From: Palaemon carinicauda
Lineage: Eukaryota; Arthropoda; Malacostraca; Decapoda; Palaemonidae
Assembly (NCBI RefSeq): GCF_036898095.1
Contig: NC_090751.1
Location: forward strand, 89,389,883-89,453,882
Length of the DNA: 64,000 nt
Direction of reading: 5' to 3'
Shown here: piece by piece, positions 13,348 to 25,300 of the stretch
Layout of the letters: each line of letters opens with the position of its first letter
Numbering within the stretch: position 1 is the first letter of the stretch
Notes under the pieces: model-generated
Told to the model about the DNA's origin: nothing
Seen by the model: the letters and a program-made list of their open reading frames with translations, nothing else
Database searches by the model: none
Position numbers and translations under genes: made by a program

Positions 13348-16300
13348 TTATTCGAAATGTGATTTTTGCAACAAAGAATATTATTGGATGCAGTACTGTA
13401 CTATGTACGTATACATACAAAAGATTCATGGAAAAGAAGCACATCCATTACAGTACACACCATTCTAATATGATATGACTGCATCTGATTTGCGTTTCAT
13501 GTTCGATTTAATTTTACTACGTACTGAATTATCGTATGATCACATTCTCTTTTCGTGTTTTATTTCTTTCTGTGCTGAATTATATATCATATGTAATGCA
13601 ATGAACAATCAGTAAGAGCAGATATTACTAATTACAGTATTAATGGAATTACAGATAACAAAATATCGTATTTGGGGGTCTTCAGATTTCGCGGTATTTT
13701 CGAATTTTCCGGAAAATCCGCGATATGTATATATATATGGGTTATGGAAAAACCCCGCGAAGTGGTGAATCCGCGATTGTCGAACCGCGAAGTAGCGAGG
13801 GTTCACTGTAGCTCATTACCCAGACCTCGTCTTCCTCCGGAAGGAGTGTTCAAATGAAAGAGAGAGGGAGGCAATCTTTCATCCAGCCGCAACAGAGCCG
13901 GCAGTCGGCTAGAATTGCGGATGGCAGCCCAAGGGAGGACCGAAGAACACTCTAAGATAGAGAGGTCTTCCGCTGGCAGACCGATTTGCCTAGGCTATCC
14001 CATAGATTGACTATATGCTGGAAGCGTAACAGCTCGGACTAACCAACGAAGGGACCAAGCCGAACCCACAACCTGCCGGCACGCGGTGGAGTTGTAGGAC
14101 GGCAGACAGGGGTGTGATTGCTAGGCCAACACTAAAGGACAGAGGGGGGAGGGGCGAGGGTCCTGAGGGGGAGCGTGGGGGAAGGCGTAGCCTTTGCCGA
14201 CACTCCAGGGGGCGTTTCTGTTCCAGAACCAGCACTATCCCAGGTTTAGGAAGAATTCATTCTCCAGCCTAGGGTAGGTTAGTTCGGAGAAATTACAGCA
14301 CTAGTGTACTGTCCTAAACTATAAAGAAACAGAATCCACTGGCCTGCCTAACCAAGTCTAGGGAAGCAAGTCCCAAACCAGGGAAGGCAGGTGTAGGACA
14401 AGTCGCTAGGCCACAGGGAGGAAGGGTCGTAACCCTACCAAGTGTGGACTAGGGGGAAGGGCAGAGCCCCCCCACCTTTGCCGACCAGCAGAGCCCAAAA
14501 GGAGAGTTCATTCACCTAGAGGGGGAGCTGGGGGCGAACAACTGGTACTCTGAGGTTCTGTCCCAAACTCAAAGCTCATGTGCTATGGCTAGGAGCGGGG
14601 AAAGAAAATCCTAGCCTAACCCCACCCAAATACGATTCGAGGTAAGGAGGGCTAGGATGTAGCCTAGGCTACCTCAGAGGGAGGAGATTACCTTGGATAA
14701 GGTAACTGTGGAGGTGAGGAAGTATACAACAGCCCTACGTTAGGTTAGGGGCAAGGGAGTCGACTACCAAGATCACCGAAACCCTTTGTATATTTCCTAG
14801 AAGGCGAAAACATATGTGCAATCACTGAATCTTATATATATGAATGCCTAAAATCTTCATTTCATAAATTAACACTAGGAACACTTATTATATCATGCAT
14901 GAGAGTAAACAAAATCTGCTTAGGCTATCGAGCCTAGGGGCTAGGCTAGTACCCTAGCATACGAATCGGCTACCTACACTCGCCGAAAAACGGATTTTGA
15001 GCGAAGCGAAAAAACGGATTTTGAGCAAAGCGAGAAATCTATTTTTGGGTGAGATAGCCATGATGTCTTGATGGAAGGTTCCTTCAGTAGCTTCCTGAGG
15101 GTATATATGACTACAGTAGATATTCCCAGAGAATTAAACTAAAGGTTTCACAGAATTCTAACTTCTGGCGCAAGTACCCATAAGGTTTCCTTTAGGATAT
15201 CGTATAATAACACGCCACATAGCTATCTGCACCCCACATAGCGTTTACGCTTCGAGGGGGAAGTGTGGCAAGTATCAGAAGGAACCGTTACAAAACTCTC
15301 CTCCTGCATTACTGTTACGGTACCTAGCGATGTAAACAAACGGCCGCCATAGCTGGCCGCCATCTTGGTTTACATAACATCCGCGCGCTTCATTCCTGGT
15401 TCTATCTAGCGTATCTGTCAGCCTCCATGATACAATAAGAAAGGGAGGAGCCTGACAGGCCAGAATAGAGAACGAGGGCGGGTCCATCAGGACGTCATGG
15501 CTATCTGTTACGGTACCTAGCGATGTAAACAAACGGCCGCCATAGCTGGCCGCCATCTTGGTTTACATAACATCCGCGCGCTTCATTCCTGGTTCTATCT
15601 AGCGTATCTGTCAGCCTCCATGATACAATAAGAAAGGGAGGGGCCTGACAGGCCAGAATAGAGAACGAGGGCGGGTCCATCAGGACGTCATGGCTATCTC
15701 ACCCAAAAATAGATTTTTCGCTTCGCTCAAAATCTGTTTTTTGGGCTCAAGCCATGATGTCCTGATGAAAGTGCACCAGAGAATTATGGTATCGTGGATT
15801 TTCCCCGTTTCGGTAGTGCCTTCTACTTCAAACAATATTCCTTTGGTCTGATGACCTTAGATACCGTGACATCTCCATTACATGTCACTACCAATGGCAT
15901 AAACTATGACATGGCTTCCTGCCCCCCCTGGCAGGAAGTCCTGTTTGGACGATTGGAACATCTCGAAGTATCCTGATGAAGACAAACTCACCTGTAGATG
16001 AGGATCTTGTCGGTCTCGTAGACAGATTAGGAAAGTTAAGTACTTGTGTGGGAACAAATATTTCACTTTTCTTAGGTGAGCTTATATCAGACAAGAGCAA
16101 TATTATAACATGAATTATAATAAAGGTTAAAATAAAGGCAAATAAAGCTCAGTAACAGTAGTGTATTTCATATAGAGGGGCGAAATAAGACGCATATGGT
16201 AGCGAAAATTCTATTTTATTCAAGAAAATATTCGCAATAATATGAAATAAGATAAATAATTTACAATAAAATTATTGATTAATAAACATAGACTGAGGAC

Positions 16301-19300
16301 TACATAAGACAAGGGTGTGGAATCTGAAAAGGAAAAACTTGCCATTACACACATGGGTTCCAAAGGAACTAAAAGTCTTTTAAGTCACAATACACTTCAT
16401 GTCCAAATAAACATGTGGCACACGTGTTCAAGTCTATGTTACTTCACTTTGTAGAAGAACAGTCTACTTAAAATCACTATGTATCGCACTAGGGTCAACA
16501 CAGACACCCGTTGAGTTAGAGTTCCGAAATAACTCACTGTCCTACGCAGCACTAAGCAGCAGGTTTTAATACACTACCTGCGGCTACCACGAATCTTTTG
16601 ACTTCGTGCACCTGCTATGCATAGTGTTTAAAGAACACTCTTGAGGATTTCCAGCCTGTGAAAGATCGAAGGCTTTCGAAATTCATTCCTTGGAAGAAAT
16701 TTAGGGAAGAGGCGACTTTTCTAGGATCATGACCTGCGGGTGTACTGTCAGGATCCGCTCTGCGAATAAAGTAGGTGATTTTCGACCTTAGTTGTTTAAG
16801 TGACAAATCACTACCCGATGTTTTTCCTTTAAAGAGTTTTCCTCCGCCAAAGTCTGAAGTTCTTCGAAGATAGACCTTTAGACTCTCTACTGGGCATAGA
16901 GAGACATCTTCCTTCAGAGGGCAGATTCTCCATGATCCCCACCTCTTAGTAGGGAGTTCATTCTTAGCGAGAAACGTTGGGTCAGGGAAGAGGGTAAGTT
17001 CCCCTGTTTCGTCGAACTGTATCTGGCCCTCTTCTCTAGATAAAGCCACTATTTCACTGACTAGTGCTCCCGAGGTGAGAGCAAAAAGGAAAATTACTTT
17101 TTGAGTCAAGTCTTTCAGAGGGCAAGATTTATTGTCCAGGCTAGAGGCAAAATGGAGCACCTTATCCAGAGACCAGGAGATGGGTCTTGGTGGAGGTGCA
17201 GGACGGAGTCTAGCACATGCCTTCGGAAGTTTGTTAAAGATTTCGTTGGACAGGCCTATCTGGAAGGCATACAGTAGTGGTCTTGTCAAGGCCGATTTAC
17301 AAGTGGAAATCGTATTGGCTGCTAAGCCTTGTCCATGAAGGTGAATGAAGAAGGATATACAGAAATCTATGGTTATTTCCGTAGGATTCTTTGCCTTGAC
17401 GAAGGACACCCACTTCTTCCAGGATGACTCATATTGCCTTCTGGTAAACTTTGTTTTGTATTCCTCTAGGAAGTCTAAACATTTCTTCGAGATTCCAAAC
17501 CTTTTCTTCACGGCTAGGGAGAGAAAATCATGAGATGAAGGTCTCGGGTTTTCTTTGATGAAGCGAAGATAGTCGACTTCTGAACCTGCTGGGAGAGAAC
17601 TGGGTCCGGCAGAGGGATCAGCTTGGGTTGTAGCTCCAGGACTAGAGGGAACCAGTTGCTCTGGGGCCACTTGGGTGCCACTAGGGCTGCTGTTCCCTTA
17701 AAGGTTCTCAGTTTGGAGAGGACTCTCAGCAGAAGGTTGGGTGGAAGGAACAGGTAAATCTTGGACCATCTGTTCCAATCCAGGGACATGGCTTCCACCG
17801 CTTCCGCTTTGGGGTCCTCGTATGGAGTCACGTACAGAGGAAGTTGGTTGTTGTCGCTCGTCACGAAGAGGTCGATCTGCATTTCCGGGACTTGACTGGA
17901 GATGAAGGAGAATGATCTTGCGTCTAGGGACCATTCCGACTCTATGGGGCTTGTCCTCGATAGAGCATCCGCCGTCACATTGCGGAATCCTTGTAGGTGA
18001 ACTGCTGAGAGGTGCCATCTCTTCCTGTCCGCTAGGCGGAAAATGGGTAACAGCACCTGGTTGAGTTGGGGCGATTGTGAGCCCTGACGGTTGAGACATC
18101 TGACCACAACGGCGCTGTCCAGAGTGAGACGGATGTGGATCGAAGGACGAGGAGACAGTTTCTTCAGAGTGAGAAGAACCGCCATGGCCTCCAAGATGTT
18201 GATGTGAAACGTCTTGAATAGGGGAGACCATGTTCCTTGAACTTGTCGCTGGTGGGAGTGGCCTCCCCATCCTTCTAGCGAGGCATCCGTGTGGATGATG
18301 ACCGACGGAGGTGGTGGTTGAAGAGGAACTGATCTTTTCAGGGTCTTTGCCTCCGACCATGGCTTTAGGAGTGAGCGAAGCCTGGTTGGCAGAGGTCTCT
18401 TTAGATCTCTTCGAGCGATGGATGTGTTTCGTCTCCAGACTCCCGATGCATCTTTTAGCTGTGCTCGTAGCACTGGGTCCGTCACTGAGGCGAACTGGAG
18501 GGAGCCGAGCACTCGTTCCTGTTGTCGTCTTGAAATCCGTTTGGATTTTAGAAGTCTCTTGACAGATCCTGCTATTTCCTTCCTTTTCTTCAGAGGGATG
18601 GAAAGACGGTGTGACTGAAGGTTCCAATGGATTCCCAACCATTGAAACTTCTGAGCTGGAGACAGTCGAGACTTTTTGGTGTTGATTTTGAAACCCAGAT
18701 GTTCCAGGAACTGGGTCACCTTTCTGCAGGCACGCGAGCATTCTTCTGACGATGTCGCCCAGACCAGCCAATCGTCTAGGTAAGCCATCACCTGGACGTC
18801 TTGTAGGCGTAGCTGTTGGACGATCGTGTCTGCGAGCTTTGTGAAGATTCTTGGGGCCACGTTGAGTCCGAAGGGCATGGCCCTGAAGGCGTATTGTCTT
18901 CTTTAAAGCTTGAATCCTAGGTAGGAGGAAGCCTGGTGATTCATTGGAATGTGCCAGTATGCGTCCACCAGGTCTATTGAGACCGTGTAAGCCTTGTGAG
19001 GCAGTAGGGTTCTTATCTGTTGAAGACTCAGCATCTTGAATTTGTTGTTCGCAATGAACTTGTTGAGGGGGGATAAGTCGAGAATGACTCTGAGTTTGTC
19101 TGAATCTTTCTTGGGAACACAAAACAGTCTTCCCTGGAACCTGGTAGACTTTACCCTCTTGATCACCTTCTTGTTCAAGAGTTCTCGGACATATTCTTCC
19201 AGATGGGGGGTTTAGGGTTGGAAGAATTGGTGGAAGACTGGAGGTGGTTTTATCCAGCTCCACCCTAGTCCCTTCTTGACGATGCTGTGGGCCCAAGGAT

Positions 19301-22300
19301 CGAAGGTCCAACGATCCTGGAAGAGGCGGAGTCTTCCTCCCACCGGAAGCACTTCATTGCTTCTGGTTTCCCGAGGGTTTACCACCTCGGCCGCTTGCTC
19401 CCCTTCCTCCTCTCCCTTTGGATTGACGTCGAGAGGAGTCCTTGCCAGAGCCTTTACCTTTGGGGCGAAAGGTAGTGGATTGCCTTTCATAGGTAGGGGT
19501 GAAAACTGGTGATTGGGCCACCACCGGCTGAGGGACCAGCTGAAATGTCTGCTGTGGTTGAGCTATTAGCTGGGGAGTAGCAGGTGCCGTAAACTGGCGT
19601 TTGGCCTGACGCTGCTGGGGTCGGGGCTTGTTGGAGTTCTTCTTAGGCTGTGGACCCTCATCCTGAGAAGATTTCCTCTTTCGGGGCATGCCCCACTTAT
19701 TGAGAAGGTTCCGATTCTCAGTGGCGGCTTTGTTCGCAATCTTTTTTCACCAGGTCTACTGGAAAGAGGTATTTGCCCCAGATGTTGGAGGAAATCAGTT
19801 TCCGGGGTTCGTGTTTAACGGTGGCGTCCGCAAACACGAACTCTCTACAGGCTCTTCGGGCCTTGATGAAGCTGTACAAGTCCTTCAGCAAGGTCGCAAG
19901 GTGGGTCTTTGCAAGGACCATGTAGTAGCCTGGGACCTGAATGTCCCCGGCCATTGTCTCAAGTTGTACTTGAAGAGACAGAGAGGCAGCCAGCCTCTCT
20001 TTCGTGTCCTGTTCCCGACGCAAGAGGTAGTCGGTGAGCTTGGGGAGGTCTTCATTAAACTGACGTCCAGCGACGTCAGCCTCCAGCTTTCCAACCATGA
20101 AGGTAAGCTGGATGTCCTTCCAGCTTTTATCATCGGGAAGTAGGGCGAGGGAGAGAGGCCTACATTCCTCCAATGTAGGGCAGGGTTATCCTTCCTCCAC
20201 CGCCTTTAACACGGAATTCAGGGCCTTTTCCGCGAAGGGAAAGACCATGGTGGGAGGAGCAAGAAAAGACGGGTGCTTCTTGCTCAAAGCCGACATCTTG
20301 GAGTTGGTGTATCCTCTGCTCTTGAGGCAGTCAGCCAGTATAGCTTGAGCCTTGGCGTGGTCAAACACTATGACCTCCTTAGCCTCGGTCTCCTCCTTGG
20401 AGACTGGTTGGGACTTGAGACGCATGTAACAGTCCGGGTAGGCGTCGAAGCTAGGGTAGAACTCCACCTCTTCGAGGGGGACGTCACCTAGCTTCTCATT
20501 GATGAAGATGCGTCCGGTCGTGATTGGCATGCGTTTTGCATGCCGCCAGGGATTGGTCACTGAACAGGGAGGGAAGATCCTTGACGGAGATCTTCTTCGG
20601 CTGCTTCAAGGTCAGAAGCTCCCTCTTGAGGTCCACATGCCCTTTGCGGAACTTCTCGTCCAGGAATGCCACCAGAGCTTGGATGGTATCCTGGGTGCCC
20701 GGTACCAAAGGTATCGGGGTGGCAGATATAGAGGGGACGGGTTCAGAGACCACGACGGAAGTCACGGAGAGCGCACGGGCGACCTCGTCCTCAGAATCAG
20801 GGGTCTCCACCTGATCCTCTTCCTCTTCTTGACCCTCCGTCATGAGGGTCCTTTCTGTATTTTCGGACACATCCAACATCCTCTCCACCTCGTCGAGATG
20901 ACAATCTTAGAGAGCGGCCGCAACATCCTGTTCGAACGTTATTTGGACGCAGGGGATCTCATCCTTAGGGATAACGGCATCAGCAGATGCCTTAGGGAAG
21001 AGCATGGCTCTCATCTTCTCGCTTGGGAGATAGGGCCCCGTGGAGTTCTTCTGAAACCCGCGCACCCACTTGCGCAGTTTCTCTCGGGCGTTATCCCTAG
21101 CCTCTGCTGACGGAGGGTTGTCAAACGCCTCATCAAGCAGACCCTTGCGGACGTTACAGCCCTGCAGATCCCAATAGCGAAGGTTCCCCTTCGTGATGGA
21201 ACAGCTGGCGTGGGTCCGGCACGCCAGTTGGCCGTCGAAGTTAGGGCGACGAACGCCGCAGAAGGCGCTCTCACACTTCACATACTCCTGTAAAAGAAAG
21301 AGGAAATGAGTATTAGGAAGTCAATACAAACATGACTTACATTAATCTTAGAATAAGTTAGTAAACTTATAATATAAGATTCTAGTGAGTATAGGCTTAG
21401 GATAGGTAAGCCGGAAAGGAGGTAGGAAAGACACATATTTGTGCATCCCTCCCAGCCAATTGCCGCGACCCCATACTGTAACTAATTCAAGAGGACCGTC
21501 ATGGGCCCTAGGGAGAGGAAGAACATCTGTGCTGGATGAGCCAAGCTTAGGCTTCCTCTAGGGAATTAGGTACAGTAAGAGGGGGAAGCTGAATTCATTC
21601 AGTGTATAAGCCCCCTTATCAGATTAGGTCCCGGCAAGAGACTGCACATGGAAGCGCAGAATATGCTGGAAATTTTTTACTGTACAACTATACATAATAG
21701 TTTTCAGTCTAGGGTATAACTATACCATAGGTGTACTGGCTATTATACATAGCTGCACAATATTAGCTGCCGGCACGGGGCTGGCAGGAGGGAGGAGTGA
21801 CTGTCCACTGTAACGCCAGAATTGGTGGCGCCAGCAGGTCCCCATCAAGGATGGACCCTTCCCAGCCATCAGTCTATGTGGCAGAGAGAGAAGGTGACAC
21901 CTTAGGTGATGGCAGATCGCCGGCAAGCCGGCGGCCCCCGGCAGCTGGCAGGCGGCCGGCGACGGTAACCGACACTGACATCATTCAATGAGACAGGTAG
22001 GGCACCGAAGTTTCTGACAGCTGGCGCCGGCAGAGTGGGGGGGGCGGCAGTGGACCGGCACTAAGAGAGAGAGGGATAGGATAGGAGGAGAGAGAGGGTA
22101 GGGTAATACCCAGTACCCAATCCAATCTTCCTCCGGAAGAAGTGTTCAAGTGAAAGGAAGGGGTACTACCTTTCATCCGGCGGCAGAGAGCCGGCAGTCG
22201 GCTATGTTGCCAGTGGCGGCCCAAGGGAGGGCCGAAGAATACTCAAAGAAGGGAGGTCCTCCGCCGGCAGACCGACTGACGAATGCTAGCCCATAGTTCG

Positions 22301-25300
22301 ACTATATGTGGGCAGCATAGCAGTACGGACTAACCAACGAAAGGACCGAGCCGAACCGGCAACCCACCGGCACTCGGTGGAGTTGTAGGACGGCGGACAG
22401 GGGTGTGAAGGCTAAGCCAACACCAAAGGGATAGAGGGGGAGGGGAGAGAGTCCTGAGGGGGGTGTATGGAGGGAGCGTAGTTCCCACCAACACCCCCAG
22501 AGGGGGGGAGATTCTGTTCAGGGCTAGCCTGTCTAGGTAGGAAGAGTCCATTCTCCAGCCTAGGGTAGGTTAGCACAGAGTAGGTACAGCACTAATGTCC
22601 TGTCCTAAACTATAAAGAAGCAGAATCCCACTGATTGCCTAACCTAGACTAGGTGAGCTAGTCTCCTAGACCAGGAAGGGCAGGGGGAGGACAAGTCGCT
22701 AGGCCACAGGGAGGACGGGACTTAACCCAACCAAGTGTGGACTAGGGGGAAGGGTAGAGCCCCACCACCTTCACCCTCCAGCAGGGACCCAAAGGAGAGT
22801 ACATTCTCCTAATGGGGGGCTGGGGGGCGAACGACTGGTACTCTGAGGTTCCGTCCCAAACTCAAAGCGCATGAACTATGGCAAGGAGTGGGGTAGGAAA
22901 AATCCTAGCCTAACCTTACCCGAAAGCATATCGAGGTAAGGAGGGGTAGGATGTAGCCTAGGCTACCTCAGAGGGAGGAGATTACCTTAGGAAAGGTAAC
23001 TGGGGAGGTAAGGGAGTATACAATAGCCCCAGCGTTAGGTTAGGGGCAAGGGAGACGACTGCCAATATCACCGAAACCCATTGTATACTCCCTAGAAGGC
23101 GAAATAACATTTGTGCAATCACTGAATCTTGTTTGTATAAATGCCTATATCTTCATTTTATAAAATAACACTAGGAACACTTATTATATCATGCAAGAAG
23201 TAAACATGAACACTAGGCTATCGAGCCTAGGGGCTAGGCTAGCAATCTAGCATAGGGTAGGCTAGCATAGTTGCCTAAACGAATACTAACGCATAATATA
23301 ACTAATTCCAAGCAATGAAGACTAAATAACTAATGAAGTTATTAGTTATAAGACCGGGAAGGATGTTCTGGCTAACTAAATAAAGCATGCGAGGCGAGCA
23401 ACAGCGTCGAAACATGACGCCTCCAGTCGGGGCACAGCTTAACCACAAAACACAAGAATTAAAGATGAAAAGTCGTTACTTTACGGCTGGAGCTTATTTA
23501 TACAATACAAGAATATGGTACTCAACTTTCCAGAAGAAGGCGAGGCTGAAGATTGCGACATGATGCAATTAAATAGTGAACACTGGGAAAAAACACTCTG
23601 CTCAGGTACGCTACAGAAACAGGAATGAAGCGCGCGGATGTGACGTAAACCAGGATGGCGGCCGTTTGTTTACATCGTTAGGTACCGTAACAGTAATGCA
23701 GGAGGAGAGTTTTGTAACAGCTCCTCCTGATACTTGCCACACTTCCCCCTCGAAGCGTAAACGCCATGTGGCGTGTCAAGCATACGTCCCCTGTTATTAT
23801 ACGATATCCTAAAGGGAAACCTTATGGGTACTTGCGCCAGAAGTTAGAATTCTGTGAAACCTTTAGTTTAATTCTCTGGGAATATCTACTGTAGTCATAT
23901 ATACCCTCAGGAAGCTACTGAAGGAACCTTCCATCAGGACGTCATGGCTTGAGCTCAAAAAACGGATTTTGAGCGAAGCGAAAAATCTATTTTTGGGTGA
24001 GATAGCCTTGGCGTCCTGATGGAAGGTTCCTTTTTGGTAGCTTCCTTGGGTATATAACTACTAGATATTCCCAGAGAATTTAACCACAGGTTATCACAGA
24101 ATTCTAACTTCTGGAGCGAGTATCCTAAAGGTTTCCCTTTAAGACATCGTATATCAGGGGACGCATGTATTAACGCGCCACATAGCTATCTACACCCCAA
24201 ACAGAGTTAACACTTCGATGTGTAGCGGCGTAGAATAGCTGGGGAGCCGTTCCACAGCTAATCTCGTTCGTGGCTACTTTTGGTACTCGAGACGTAAACA
24301 AACGGGCGCCATTGCTAAATGACGTCACGTCCGTCCTCATCCTGAAGCCAGTTGCTTGCCGATCACCATGATACAGCAGAGCAGGGTGGGACCTGAAAAA
24401 CTGGACGAAGTAGCAGGGAGGGTCCATCAGGACGCCATGGCTATCTCACCCAAAAATAGATTTTTTGCTTCGCTCAAAATCCGTTTTTTGGGCTCAAGCC
24501 ATGGCGTCCTGATGGAAGAATACCAGAGAATCAATGTATCGTGGTAGATTTTCCCCTTTTAGTGTAAGTGCCGAGGGCTTTGAATAGGTTAGTATAGTAA
24601 TCTTAATAGAAGAACCGTAGGGAAGAGAACTTCCTGCCCCCTTAGCAGTGAAGTCCCCACGGGCCATGCCGAAGATCAAAGTGGTCATCGAAGGGCTACT
24701 CACCTTGCTGGGAGAACCTGAGGAACTTGGAGACAAGACTGAATGGTTGGCATTCATATAGGAACATTCTCAAGGGCAGACAAGTGGTGGTTAGGCACTG
24801 TATGTTAATGGAGAATTGTCTGGTCTCTAAGATATGAAGTAAGTAAGTATTCGAGTAGGAATATTACATTGCACAGGTGAGTATATAATAAGGGTTGAAA
24901 CCTTAGTAATCTTCATCAACCATAGAGGAAAGGGATAATAAAACTATGACAGACGTGTATTTCATAGTATAAGTAGGAGCGGATTGAGACGCACAAGTAA
25001 TAAAATAGAAATTTTATTTCACAATTGCAGAATATATTAATGGAATGCAATAAATATGTAAAAGTAATTTACAACAAATTATAATGTACATAGTAATGAA
25101 AGACGTGCTCTTGAATCTGAAAGAGAATTTCAAAATTATTAGTAGGCACTCGTTCCAGAGGAACGTCAGTCTTTAAAATTAAAACGCATCATGCTCTAGG
25201 CATGCGGCACTCTTGTGACGACTATGACATTTCACCTGGGATAAGAACAGTATATGGAAAACACTAAGTGTTTTGAAATCACTACGTATCACTCGAGGGT

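Larger units (their letters stand above)
9882..13808 (-). mobile_element. Tigger/pogo-type DNA transposon
   Basis: The element is bounded by inverted ends CAGTGAACCCTCG (9882) and CGAGGGTTCACTG (ending 13808) and flanked by TA on both sides (9880-9881 and 13809-13810), the TA target duplication of the Tc1/mariner/pogo superfamily. It encodes one transposase on the minus strand. Microsatellites inside are (GA)n at about 10563-10639, AAT-rich DNA at about 13142-13268 and (CT)n at about 13296-13340. It is inserted in the leader of DIRS copy 1 and so is younger than that copy. A 689-bp deletion derivative lies at 32876-33564. Confidence 0.93.
2875..14985 (-). mobile_element. DIRS1-like retrotransposon copy 1 (interrupted by a Tigger transposon)
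   Basis: This is the first of the tandem DIRS copies. In sense order (high to low coordinates) it holds a leader (14985-13811 and 9880-9008, split by the Tigger element), Gag, RT/RNase H, tyrosine recombinase, ICR (about 3346-3440) and the terminal inverted repeat (about 2911-3377). Its 5' terminal repeat is missing: the leader stops at about 14985, directly against copy 2. Without the Tigger insert it is about 8.2 kb, compared with about 8.9 kb for copies 2 and 3. All its genes carry lesions, so it is inferred to be inactive. Confidence 0.9.
14986..23965 (-). mobile_element. DIRS1-like retrotransposon copy 2
   Basis: This copy is structurally complete. It has 3'-side terminal repeat and ICR (about 15000-15770), recombinase, RT/RNase H, Gag, leader and 5'-side terminal repeat (about 23560-23965). 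The two terminal repeats are inverted relative to each other. Its left edge shows a partial duplication of the end motif ACGGATTTTGAGC (about 14988 and 15015). Gag is broken by several indels, RT has two nonsense codons, and the recombinase has lost an active-site Arg. It is the most decayed of the three coding copies. Confidence 0.9.

Noticed and set aside
17698..19311. Minus-strand open frame of 537 codons overlapping DIRS copy 2 RT (and a similar 519-codon frame in copy 3)
   Set aside because: It is rich in Ser, Pro, Gln and Arg without a domain. The RT/RNase H motifs are in the other frame, so it is a long shadow frame.
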